This document shows, piece after piece, positions 1 through 5,720 of a stretch of DNA of 64,000 nt. Position 1 is the first letter of the stretch. The number at the start of each line of letters is the position of its first letter. The translations under genes and the position numbers were made by a program. This DNA comes from Agromyces cerinus subsp. cerinus. Its GTDB lineage: Bacteria > Actinomycetota > Actinomycetes > Actinomycetales > Microbacteriaceae. The notes beneath the pieces were generated by a model. That model saw only the letters and a list, made by a program, of their open reading frames with translations, was not told where the DNA came from and searched no databases. Location of the stretch: assembly GCF_900142065.1 (NCBI RefSeq), contig NZ_FSRJ01000001.1:620001-684000 (forward strand), in the 5' to 3' direction.

Positions 1-34
1 CACCGTCAAAGTGGTCATTCGTGACAGCTCGCAT

Positions 35-108
35 CGGCCTCTAGGCAACAGGTAGACCACTTTCGCTCAAACCGAGAGATGCTGCCAGTTCGAATCTGGC
101 GAGGCCGA
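35..108 (+). tRNA. Phage tRNA, anticodon CAA (Leu-type codon TTG), atypical
   Basis: A perfect 7-bp acceptor stem pairs CGGCCTC (35-41) with GAGGCCG (101-107). The T arm is perfect, GCCAG-TTCGAAT-CTGGC (84-100). The anticodon stem is TTTCG/CGAGA with loop CTCAAAC, giving anticodon CAA at 68-70. The D arm is poor (only GG/CC pairs clearly) and CCA is not encoded. A CAA anticodon implies leucine, yet the variable region is only 6 nt, whereas bacterial tRNA-Leu has a long arm. It may be a degenerate or recoded phage tRNA. Confidence 0.6.
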
Positions 109-240
109 CGATGCGAGTATCCGGTACGCAAGGTTGCAACGCTCGCAGAAATTGAATAAGTGCTGGGCCGGCAGACGCATTCCGGCCAACAACTCCATAG
201 GGCATAGACCAATTCATGACAGCCCTTAGGAGGGCACACC

Positions 241-465
241 ATGAGCCTCGCAGCTCGTTTGCAGGAAGCACAAGACACCCGTAAGCCACTGTTCGACTCA
301 TGGGTGCTGACACTTGACGACGAAGACCTGAAAGCGTTGGCCACAGCAGCAGCCAACCCTCGAGTCAACAGTCGCAACCTTGCGGCGCTGATCCGTGCGG
401 AAGGCGTCCGCGTGGGCGTCGAATCGCTCGATGCTTGGAGAAGGTCGAATGGGTACCCTGGCTGA
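241..465 (+). CDS. Small phage protein, possible DNA-binding
   Basis: This 74-residue protein follows a strong ribosome site (AGGAGGG, 7 nt before ATG). It is predicted to be mostly helical, with an ending like a helix-turn-helix: 'NSRNLAALIRAEGVRVGVES' fits a helix-turn-helix followed by a basic tail. Its 3' end overlaps the metallophosphoesterase start by 17 nt, so the two are probably co-translated. Small proteins of this type occur upstream of late genes in actinophages, but I do not recognise a named family. Function as a DNA-binding regulator or terminase accessory factor is inference only. Confidence 0.7.
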   Translation: MSLAARLQEAQDTRKPLFDSWVLTLDDEDLKALATAAANPRVNSRNLAALIRAEGVRVGVESLDAWRRSNGYPG

Positions 466-1567
466 CCGTTTGACGCAACCGACCGCGAAAGAGTCGGAGT
501 ACCGCCCCAAGACTGAGTTCGATGGTCGTTCTGGTTTCATCCAGACTGGCCCGCTCGAGACGGCACCGAAGTCGCACACTGAGATCCTGGAACTGTTCGG
601 GTATGACCCGACTGAGGTTCGGATTGTTGGTGCCCCGCGTGTGTCGAAGTGGCAGACGTACGATGAGCGTTGGTTGTCGTCGTTCCGGTTCAATCTTGAG
701 CCGGTGCACGACTCGCGTGTTGATGACCTGTTCGCACTGATCCGGAAGCACAAGGCTCACAAGCCTGTCGGTGTCGGGTCATCGGTGTTCAACTTTCAGA
801 GCGGCGACCAGCAACTCGGAAAGTCAGACAACGGTGGGTCCGACGCGATTGTCGAACGGTTCCTAGAGTCCGTCGATGGTGCGGTAGCCGAGTACAAGGC
901 GCTTCGTAAGCGTCGCAACATCGGCTCGATCAACCTCATGTTCCCGGGCGACTGCTTGGAAGGCAACGTTAGTCAGGGTGGCCGCAACATGTGGCGCACT
1001 GACTTGACGATCACCGAGCAGATGCGCGTGTTTCGCCGTCTCCTCATGGATGCGGTCAAGGCGTTTGCCCCGCTCACGGACGAACTGTTCCTGCGGGTTG
1101 TGAACGGCAACCATGATGAGGCACAGCGCTTCCAGAACACGCGACCGGATGATGGTCATGCTACTGAGCAGGCGATCGCGGTTTCGGATGCATTGAAGCT
1201 GAACCCTGCCGCCTATGGTCACGTGACTGTCGAGGTTCCCCCGCTTGATCAGGGGCACATGACTGTTGCTGCTGGTGACTCGATCTTCACGATTGCTCAC
1301 GGGCATCAGTGGCGCAAGGGTCAGGGGATGAACTGGTGGGCTGGTCACACGTTCAACGGGGGTAACCCTGGTGCGGCGAACATCCTCGCTCACGGTCACA
1401 CTCACGCTTTCGAGTTGGAGACGACCGGCAACCGTGTTCGTATTTGCGGCGCAACGTATGAGGGTGCTTCGAATTGGTACAAGGAGGGCACGGGCGGCAC
1501 GGCTAAGCGTGGCGGTCTCGTGTATACGACGAATGCGGGCGAGTTCTCGGATTTGAGTCTCGTGTGA
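449..1567 (+). CDS. Phage calcineurin-like metallophosphoesterase
   Basis: This 372-residue protein has metallophosphoesterase motifs in order: 'GDCLEG' mid-protein, 'NGNHDE' and 'AHGHTHAF' near the C terminus. These supply the Asp, Asn and His ligands of a dinuclear metal centre. The start at 449 is chosen over the upstream in-frame ATG at 395 because GGAG lies 8 nt before it and the overlap with the preceding gene is then short (17 nt). Such proteins in actinophages are annotated as MPE or SbcD-like nucleases; the substrate (nucleic acid or phosphoester) cannot be told from sequence. No signal peptide is visible, so it should act in the cytoplasm. Confidence 0.9.
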   Translation: MGTLADRLTQPTAKESEYRPKTEFDGRSGFIQTGPLETAPKSHTEILELFGYDPTEVRIVGAPRVSKWQTYDERWLSSFRFNLEPVHDSRVDDLFALIRKHKAHKPVGVGSSVFNFQSGDQQLGKSDNGGSDAIVERFLESVDGAVAEYKALRKRRNIGSINLMFPGDCLEGNVSQGGRNMWRTDLTITEQMRVFRRLLMDAVKAFAPLTDELFLRVVNGNHDEAQRFQNTRPDDGHATEQAIAVSDALKLNPAAYGHVTVEVPPLDQGHMTVAAGDSIFTIAHGHQWRKGQGMNWWAGHTFNGGNPGAANILAHGHTHAFELETTGNRVRICGATYEGASNWYKEGTGGTAKRGGLVYTTNAGEFSDLSLV

Positions 1568-1636
1568 CCGACACCCGTTGCGGCCTCCTACCTACCCTGT
1601 TTCTGCCGTTCCTCGTCTGTTGGGGGTTGCTGATGT

Positions 1637-1879
1637 GTGTTTGGCGTGGTCGTGGTAACCGGTGAGCCGTCGTCGCGAATTCTGACGCACGCCGATCGGT
1701 GTGATGTTCGTGGTTGTGGTGCTCGTGCGTTTGCGCGTGGCCTGTTTTCGGAGCTTCGTGAGGAGCAGAAGACGGCTGCGGTTGACATGTGCGGGCACCA
1801 CTTTCTCACGGCTCCTGCTTCGTTTCGGGAGCAGGCGTATCACGTCATTGATGAGACCGACCGAATCCTGGAGGACTGA
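1637..1879 (+). CDS. DUF7455-like small Cys/His protein
   Basis: This 80-residue protein has the pattern 'RCDVRGCGARAFARG' followed about 25 residues later by 'MCGHHF', which resembles the DUF7455 family common in actinobacteria and their phages (assignment from memory of the family pattern). The Cys and His residues could bind one zinc. A GTG start at 1637 is used; GTG codons at 1646 and 1652 are alternatives, and a GGGGG tract at 1622 is the only ribosome-site candidate. It ends 2 nt before the next gene, in a dense row of tiny genes. Function is unknown. Confidence 0.75.
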   Translation: MFGVVVVTGEPSSRILTHADRCDVRGCGARAFARGLFSELREEQKTAAVDMCGHHFLTAPASFREQAYHVIDETDRILED

Positions 1880-1881
1880 CC

Positions 1882-2037
1882 GTGGCTGAGGCGTATCGCA
1901 TGCCGAACGATTGCATCGAATGTGAGCACGGCGGCTGGGGACATGTCTGCGGTGGTTGCGGAACCTTCCTTGGTCACGAAATGGGCGAGTGCGGCGACCT
2001 GACGTGCGTTCGCTACGAGGAGGCCGAACGTGTCTGA
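1882..2037 (+). CDS. 51-residue Cys-rich phage protein
   Basis: A GTG start follows GGAGGACTGACC, a strong ribosome site. The 51-residue product has Cys pairs 'CIEC' and 'CGGC' plus two further Cys and several His, a likely zinc-ribbon fold. It overlaps the next gene by 8 nt. Family is not recognised. It belongs to a row of tiny Cys-rich genes from 1637 to 2892, which suggests related small metal-binding proteins acting early in infection. Confidence 0.7.
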   Translation: MAEAYRMPNDCIECEHGGWGHVCGGCGTFLGHEMGECGDLTCVRYEEAERV

Positions 2038-2137
2038 GAGGCAATCCGGGGCATGCATCCTCTATTTCCACGACGAGTGCGAGGGTCACACGCGATTCGA
2101 CAAGGCACCGTGCGACTGCAAGTGCCATGCAGAGTGA
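2030..2137 (+). CDS. 35-residue Cys-rich micro-protein
   Basis: A GTG start is placed 7 nt after GAGGAGG, inside the end of the previous gene (8-nt overlap). The product has only 35 residues and ends 'CDCKCHAE'; with two more Cys upstream it has five Cys. Strong ribosome site and overlap on both sides support translation. The function is unknown; it is too short for an enzyme and probably binds zinc. Confidence 0.55.
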   Translation: MSERQSGACILYFHDECEGHTRFDKAPCDCKCHAE

Positions 2138-2205
2138 TGCGTAATTGGCGTCCATCGGTCACGCGTAGGTACATCGATTTTCTGTTCAACCGTGAGGAGA
2201 CGGTC

Positions 2206-2325
2206 GTGACTGAACCGGAGTCCGAGCAGACTCGCCGTACGACGCAGATGATCCTTGACCGGATGTTCGATGAGGGTGATTGGCAGTTGCCGCCGTCTGA
2301 TGAGTCAAAGGTCGGTCAAGACTGA
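2206..2325 (+). CDS. Small acidic phage protein
   Basis: The frame is open from ATG 2137, which overlaps the preceding stop (TGATG) but has no ribosome site, and would give 62 residues. GTG 2206 has GAGGAGA 6 nt upstream and is preferred, giving 39 residues beginning MTEPESEQ. The stop overlaps the next ATG by one base. The product is acidic and probably helical. No family is recognised. Confidence 0.5.
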   Translation: MTEPESEQTRRTTQMILDRMFDEGDWQLPPSDESKVGQD

Positions 2326-2525
2326 TGAACCACACGACGACTGATCCCGTTTGCGTGTTTCATCGACCGCCGCACGGGTGGTTGGCGCAACGGCGTTTCG
2401 ACCGTGCGCGCGGGAATGCGTGTCGGGTCTGTTTGCCCGCGAGCGACGAACTGACAGACTAAAGACTGGTCGTAAGTCCGGGCCTATAGGGGCGCTAACC
2501 ACGTCTCTCGGATTAGCCCGGTAGC
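2325..2525 (+). CDS. Small Cys-containing phage protein
   Basis: The ATG overlaps the preceding stop (TGATG). The frame encodes 66 residues with 'PVCVFHRPPHGW' and 'NACRVC', three Cys plus His that could form a zinc site. Its last 19 codons run into the tRNA-like element beginning at 2469, which is unusual and means either the real protein is shorter or the two overlap. No ribosome site is evident, so translation would depend on coupling to the upstream gene. Confidence 0.4.
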
Positions 2526-2581
2526 TACAGGATGCTATGCCCCTGAAAGGGGGAGCGGTTCGAATCCGCAACGATCACCAA
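2469..2581 (+). ncRNA. tRNA-like element with extra hairpins
   Basis: The 3' half is tRNA-like: T arm GCGG-TTCGAAT-CCGC (2556-2570), then AACGATC, discriminator A and an encoded CCA (2579-2581). ACGATC (2572-2577) pairs with GGTCGT at 2469-2474, giving an acceptor-like stem, but the span is 113 nt, well over a normal tRNA. Between the ends lie a D-arm-like hairpin (GTCC/GGGC, 2477-2494), a stem GCTAA/TTAGC (2495-2518, loop of 14), GTAGC/GCTAT (2522-2539) and CCCC-TGAAA-GGGG (2541-2553). No clear anticodon can be assigned. It may be a decayed or composite phage tRNA. Confidence 0.35.
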
Positions 2582-2596
2582 ACGTTGGAGACGACG

Positions 2597-2749
2597 ATGA
2601 CTGCTGCGCCCGATCACAAATGTCCCGAGTGCGGCAAGTTCGCTGCACGGTTCTCGCCTGTGTACTCACCCTCCGCGTTCGCCGCTATGGGCGGGCCGGA
2701 TCATTTCGCGTGTGACCGTTGCGTTCAGGCCGACTCATGCAAATCGTGA
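2597..2749 (+). CDS. 50-residue zinc-ribbon protein
   Basis: ATG 2597 has GGAG 7 nt upstream; an upstream in-frame ATG at 2537 would lie inside the tRNA-like element and is rejected. The product begins MTAAPDHK and has 'CPEC' and 'CDRC' pairs separated by about 30 residues, a classical zinc ribbon. Its end overlaps the next gene by 13 nt. Exact role unknown. Confidence 0.72.
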   Translation: MTAAPDHKCPECGKFAARFSPVYSPSAFAAMGGPDHFACDRCVQADSCKS

Positions 2750-2892
2750 CTCCTGAGTCTCATCCGCATGGTGTCCGTTGTGGTGTGTGCCGGCAGGTCA
2801 TTGATTACTGGAACGTGTACATGACCGCGTTGGACTCAATGACCGGTGATGGTGTCGCGGTTGAGACCATTCGCTGCATCGACTGCACCTAG
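2737..2892 (+). CDS. 51-residue zinc-ribbon protein
   Basis: ATG 2737 lies inside the end of the preceding gene. The 51-residue product carries 'CGVC' near residue 15 and 'CIDC' at the C terminus, again a two-pair zinc-ribbon pattern. No strong ribosome site is seen, so translation is probably coupled. It stops 8 nt before the next start. No named family is recognised. Confidence 0.6.
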   Translation: MQIVTPESHPHGVRCGVCRQVIDYWNVYMTALDSMTGDGVAVETIRCIDCT

Positions 2893-2900
2893 GAGGCGGC

Positions 2901-3167
2901 ATGTCACTTGAGACGAAAACCGCCCTTGACGCAGCTATCGACGCACACTTCGCCGACGAAACCGATGGCGCACTCGTGAGCGGATACATCCTGCAACTCT
3001 TCGGATCATCCTTCGATGACCTCGACCAAGGGCAGGTCAGCGTCCTCCGCGAAGTAGCTGAGGGGCAGAACTTCATCACCTCGCTTGGTATCGCTGACTA
3101 CATCTCCCAAACCATCCGGCACACGGTAACGGAAACGGTGTACTTCGGAGACGACGAAGACGACTAA
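2901..3167 (+). CDS. Hypothetical acidic phage protein
   Basis: AGGAGGCGGC stands directly before this ATG, giving a confident start. The 88-residue product is strongly acidic, ends 'FGDDEDD', and is predicted to be helical throughout with no membrane segment or Cys. Its codon use matches the surrounding phage genes. I do not recognise the family. Highly acidic small phage proteins can be DNA mimics, but nothing here specifically shows that. Confidence 0.75.
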   Translation: MSLETKTALDAAIDAHFADETDGALVSGYILQLFGSSFDDLDQGQVSVLREVAEGQNFITSLGIADYISQTIRHTVTETVYFGDDEDD

Positions 3168-3187
3168 CTGAATACGCGGGGGTTCCG

Positions 3188-3682
3188 ATGCTCACAGGTC
3201 AGGTCGCTGTCATCGGGAACCGCGGCTGGTTCGGACGTGCTGTGCAAGTCGTCACCCGGTCGGCATGGAACCACAACGTGGTCGCGATCAACGAGCTTGA
3301 GTGCGTGTCGGCAGAACCAGGCGGCGCAATCATCCGCCCCATCAGCTATTACAACACTGACACTGTTGCATGGTCACAGTTCGACCTCACCCCGGAGCAA
3401 CGCGACCGCATCAGCATGTGGGCGTTCAACCACTTGGGTACTGAGTACGACCACCTCGGGTTCGTGGCCATTGCGGTGACGAAGATTCTTGGCCCGTTCG
3501 CACCCCGCTGGTTGCTGAGGTACATCGGCACACGCGACCGCCTCATTTGCTCATACCTGTGTGATCTCGCGTTGCAGGCGGGCGGCATTCACGTGTTCAA
3601 AGACCACCGCCCTCGAGGCTGTGTGACACCGGGCAGCTTCGGGAAAATGTTCGTCTTGAGAGGGTGGGCAGACAAGCCATGA
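3188..3682 (+). CDS. Permuted papain-like amidase (NlpC/P60-LRAT type)
   Basis: The 164-residue protein begins with a short strand and then 'SAWNHNVVAI', where His would be catalytic. It later has 'RLICSYLCDLALQ', where the Cys starting a helix would be the nucleophile. The His-before-Cys order is that of circularly permuted NlpC/P60 (YiiX/LRAT-like) hydrolases. GGGGG lies 5 nt before ATG. The gene sits with early-region small genes, not with the M23 endolysin, so a separate role is likely: cleaving an amide bond in cell wall, lipid or protein. Its final bases overlap the next gene (ATGA). Confidence 0.65.
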   Translation: MLTGQVAVIGNRGWFGRAVQVVTRSAWNHNVVAINELECVSAEPGGAIIRPISYYNTDTVAWSQFDLTPEQRDRISMWAFNHLGTEYDHLGFVAIAVTKILGPFAPRWLLRYIGTRDRLICSYLCDLALQAGGIHVFKDHRPRGCVTPGSFGKMFVLRGWADKP

Positions 3683-3834
3683 ACGACTTGCTCAACGAAC
3701 TTGAAGAGGCCGTCGAAGAGTTGGTAGCTGCAACCATCCGTCTCGCATGGGCACCAGACGTACACGGTGACACAGGCGACACGTTGACTGTTGAAGCAGC
3801 AGCCGACCGACTTGAACAACGGCTAGGGGAATGA
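3679..3834 (+). CDS. 51-residue helical phage protein
   Basis: The start codon overlaps the stop of the amidase gene (ATGA), so the two are translationally coupled. The product is strongly helical and acidic (MNDLLNELEEAVEELV at the N terminus), ending with 'AAADRLEQRLGE', which could form a coiled coil. No family is recognised. A partner or modulator of the upstream amidase is possible but is inference from overlap only. Confidence 0.62.
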   Translation: MNDLLNELEEAVEELVAATIRLAWAPDVHGDTGDTLTVEAAADRLEQRLGE

Positions 3835-3840
3835 CTACCA

Positions 3841-3981
3841 ATGTTCACGTGTGAATACCCCAACTGCGGTGCCGAATACACGTCAGCCTTCGCAGCAGGG
3901 GAGTGCGAGGAGCAAGACCGTAGAGAAGACCGCAATACGCGGGGGTGGGCGAAGCGGTACGACTTCCACCGTAAGGACTAG
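3841..3981 (+). CDS. 46-residue Cys-containing phage protein
   Basis: A short ORF with 'FTCEYPNCGAEY' (a CxxxxC zinc-knuckle-like start), one further Cys and a basic C terminus 'KRYDFHRKD'. It starts 6 nt after the preceding stop and ends 3 nt before the HNH gene; 'AGGGGAATG' lies just upstream. The tight packing and composition support it. Function is unknown; DNA binding is plausible from the Cys knuckle and basic tail. Confidence 0.6.
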   Translation: MFTCEYPNCGAEYTSAFAAGECEEQDRREDRNTRGWAKRYDFHRKD

Positions 3982-3984
3982 CGC

Positions 3985-4335
3985 ATGCGTGTCTGCTCGC
4001 AGGCTGGATGCCCTACCCTCTACGACACACCCCACTCACGCTGCCCCACCCACCGTGCAATTGCCGACAGGGCTAGGGGCACAGCAACAGACAGAGGCTA
4101 CGCCTCACGTGGGCACAAGAACTTCCGCAACCAAACCTTGACGCGTGACCCCATCTGCACCCTGTGTGGTGTACGTGAGAGCACAGTCGCAGACCACTAC
4201 CCGATCAGCCGGCGCGACCTCATCGAGTTCAGCATGGACCCCAACGACCCCGCCCACGGGCGCGGACTTTGCAAGCCATGCCATGACAGCTCCACCGCCG
4301 AGAACCAGCCAGGAGGCTGGAACACCCCGAACTGA
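3985..4335 (+). CDS. HNH endonuclease
   Basis: The 116-residue protein carries the HNH signature 'VADHYPISRRDLIEF' followed by 'GRGLCKPCHDS', with zinc-binding 'CTLC' before and 'CKPC' at the end. Small HNH proteins of this length beside terminase genes cooperate with the large subunit in cos cleavage in HK97-like phages (established for that family). Here terminase starts about 920 bp downstream, with a second HNH gene in between. An AAGGA site precedes ATG. Role in cos cutting is inference from family and position. Confidence 0.85.
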   Translation: MRVCSQAGCPTLYDTPHSRCPTHRAIADRARGTATDRGYASRGHKNFRNQTLTRDPICTLCGVRESTVADHYPISRRDLIEFSMDPNDPAHGRGLCKPCHDSSTAENQPGGWNTPN

Positions 4336-4368
4336 ACACAAAGGAACCGCGGACTAATTACCCGCGCA

Positions 4369-4402
4369 GGAAGCCCCGACCACTCCCTTGGTCGGGGCTT
4401 CC
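4369..4402 (+). terminator. Strong hairpin after first HNH gene
   Basis: GGAAGCCCCGACCA (4369-4382) pairs perfectly with TGGTCGGGGCTTCC (4389-4402): 14 bp with a 6-nt loop. The following tract is CGCATTTAA, not a U run, as is common for actinobacterial terminators. It closes the left-arm operon before the second HNH gene. Confidence 0.75.
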
Positions 4403-4421
4403 GCATTTAAGGGAGCACGCT

Positions 4422-5117
4422 ATGCGCGTATGCAACATGGATGACTGTGACCGTAAGCACGTGGCCCGAGGGCTGTGTGGCACGCACTACAACCAGACGT
4501 TCTGCCCCGACCGACACCGCAAGGTAGAGGTAGCGTGCGACGGATGCGGTAAGGCAGTAGCCAAGGAAGCATCACGCAGCAACAGGTATGCCAACGTCTT
4601 CTGCACTTACGCATGCAGGGACGCACACACGCACGCCGAAGTCAGGGCCTCTAAGCAGAGGGTGGCGGTCTACCGCGCCCCCTCCCGGCTAGGGCGCATG
4701 CTCGCCGCTGCTACCCCGCATGTGACCTCAACGCACGCTTGGACTGCTGGTACCTGCAAGGAATGCAGTGCCCCCTTCGTGGACAACCAACCCATGACCC
4801 GCTTCTGCGGCAAGGTGTGCGCCAGGGTGTGGCACCGCAGGGACTGGAAGCGGCGCACCAACCGCATCGTTGATCCTGCTGTACGCGCACTGGTGTACGC
4901 GCGTGATGCAGGTATCTGTCAGCTCTGCTTCGAGGTAGTGGACATGGATGCCCACTACCTACACCCACACGCACCCACTGTTGACCACATCATGTGTCAA
5001 TCGTGGACAAGCGAACCAGACCACGGCGTCAACAACCTTCGTCTTGCGCATCGCATCTGCAACGCAGCGAGAGGCGACGAGGGTCATGGTTTCCGCAGGT
5101 GGGCAGCGGCCTCATAG
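4422..5117 (+). CDS. HNH endonuclease, homing-type
   Basis: This 231-residue protein has two N-terminal Cys-rich zinc segments (CNMDDC...C, CDGCGK...CTYAC), a third 'CKEC...CGKVC', and a C-terminal HNH domain with 'GICQLC', 'PTVDHIMCQSW', 'NNLRLAHRICNAARG'. The array of zinc fingers before the nuclease resembles free-standing homing endonucleases. It lies as a single gene between two terminators (4369 and 5200), which fits an inserted mobile unit. GGGAG precedes ATG. It could also take part in packaging, as the HNH gene nearest the terminase. Confidence 0.85.
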   Translation: MRVCNMDDCDRKHVARGLCGTHYNQTFCPDRHRKVEVACDGCGKAVAKEASRSNRYANVFCTYACRDAHTHAEVRASKQRVAVYRAPSRLGRMLAAATPHVTSTHAWTAGTCKECSAPFVDNQPMTRFCGKVCARVWHRRDWKRRTNRIVDPAVRALVYARDAGICQLCFEVVDMDAHYLHPHAPTVDHIMCQSWTSEPDHGVNNLRLAHRICNAARGDEGHGFRRWAAAS

Positions 5118-5199
5118 GGTGGGCAGGGACCCCCTAGGGGTATAGGGCAAAACACCGCCGGTGAGGTGGCTCGATGGTGCGGCGGGTTCAAACATTTCG

Positions 5200-5226
5200 A
5201 AGGACCTCCGCAATGGGGGCCTTTTC
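5200..5226 (+). terminator. Terminator before the terminase operon
   Basis: AAGGACCTCC (5200-5209) pairs with GGGGGCCTT (5215-5223) with one bulged A and one GT pair, followed by TTT. It isolates the HNH gene from the late operon. The stretch 5118-5258 has no gene and also holds ACCCCCTAGGGGT, a near-palindrome that could be part of a cos region. Confidence 0.6.
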
Positions 5227-5258
5227 CTATGTCCGCGCAATGCGGGTGGAGGTTGATT

Positions 5259-5720
5259 ATGCGTGGTGGTGCTCGTAATAGGTCTGGGCCGGCTGCTGAT
5301 CCTCGATCGGGGCGGTCTGATCGTCGTGGGTTTTCGTTTACTGCTTTGCCTGCTGAGGGTTACACGGGCGATGTTCCTGCGTTTCCGATTCCGGATGCTT
5401 TCGGTCGGCTGCTGGATGTTTGGGCTGACTTGTGGTCGACACCGCAGGCTGCCGCGTGGGCGGTCCAGCCGTGGCGGTGGCCGCATGTTGCGGATCTGGC
5501 TCGAATGATGGTGCTTTCGGAGGATCCGAAGGCGCAGGTCGGGATTTGGACGCATATTCGGCAGGCTCGAGCGGATCTTGGGTTGACGCCGGCTGGTTTG
5601 AAGGAAAACGGCTGGGCGATTGCTGTTGATGAGGTTTCAGAGCGCCGCGATGCGGCTGATGATGCACCTGTTGGGGAGGTTCCGCAGCAGCGTCGGTTGA
5701 GGGCGGTTTCCGGTGACTGA
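5259..5720 (+). CDS. terS: Terminase small subunit
   Basis: The 153-residue protein fits the P27-like/actinophage terminase small subunit pattern: 'PAEGYTGDVPAFPIPDAFGRLLDVWADLW...PQAAAW' followed by 'MMVLSEDP' and 'LGLTPAGLKENGWAI' (listed in parts). It recognises the packaging site and loads the large subunit. ATG 5259 has GGAGG 7 nt upstream and is preferred to the ATG at 5166, which would place the terminator inside the gene. The stop lies within the first codons of the large subunit gene (8-nt overlap), the normal arrangement. Confidence 0.85.
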   Translation: MRGGARNRSGPAADPRSGRSDRRGFSFTALPAEGYTGDVPAFPIPDAFGRLLDVWADLWSTPQAAAWAVQPWRWPHVADLARMMVLSEDPKAQVGIWTHIRQARADLGLTPAGLKENGWAIAVDEVSERRDAADDAPVGEVPQQRRLRAVSGD

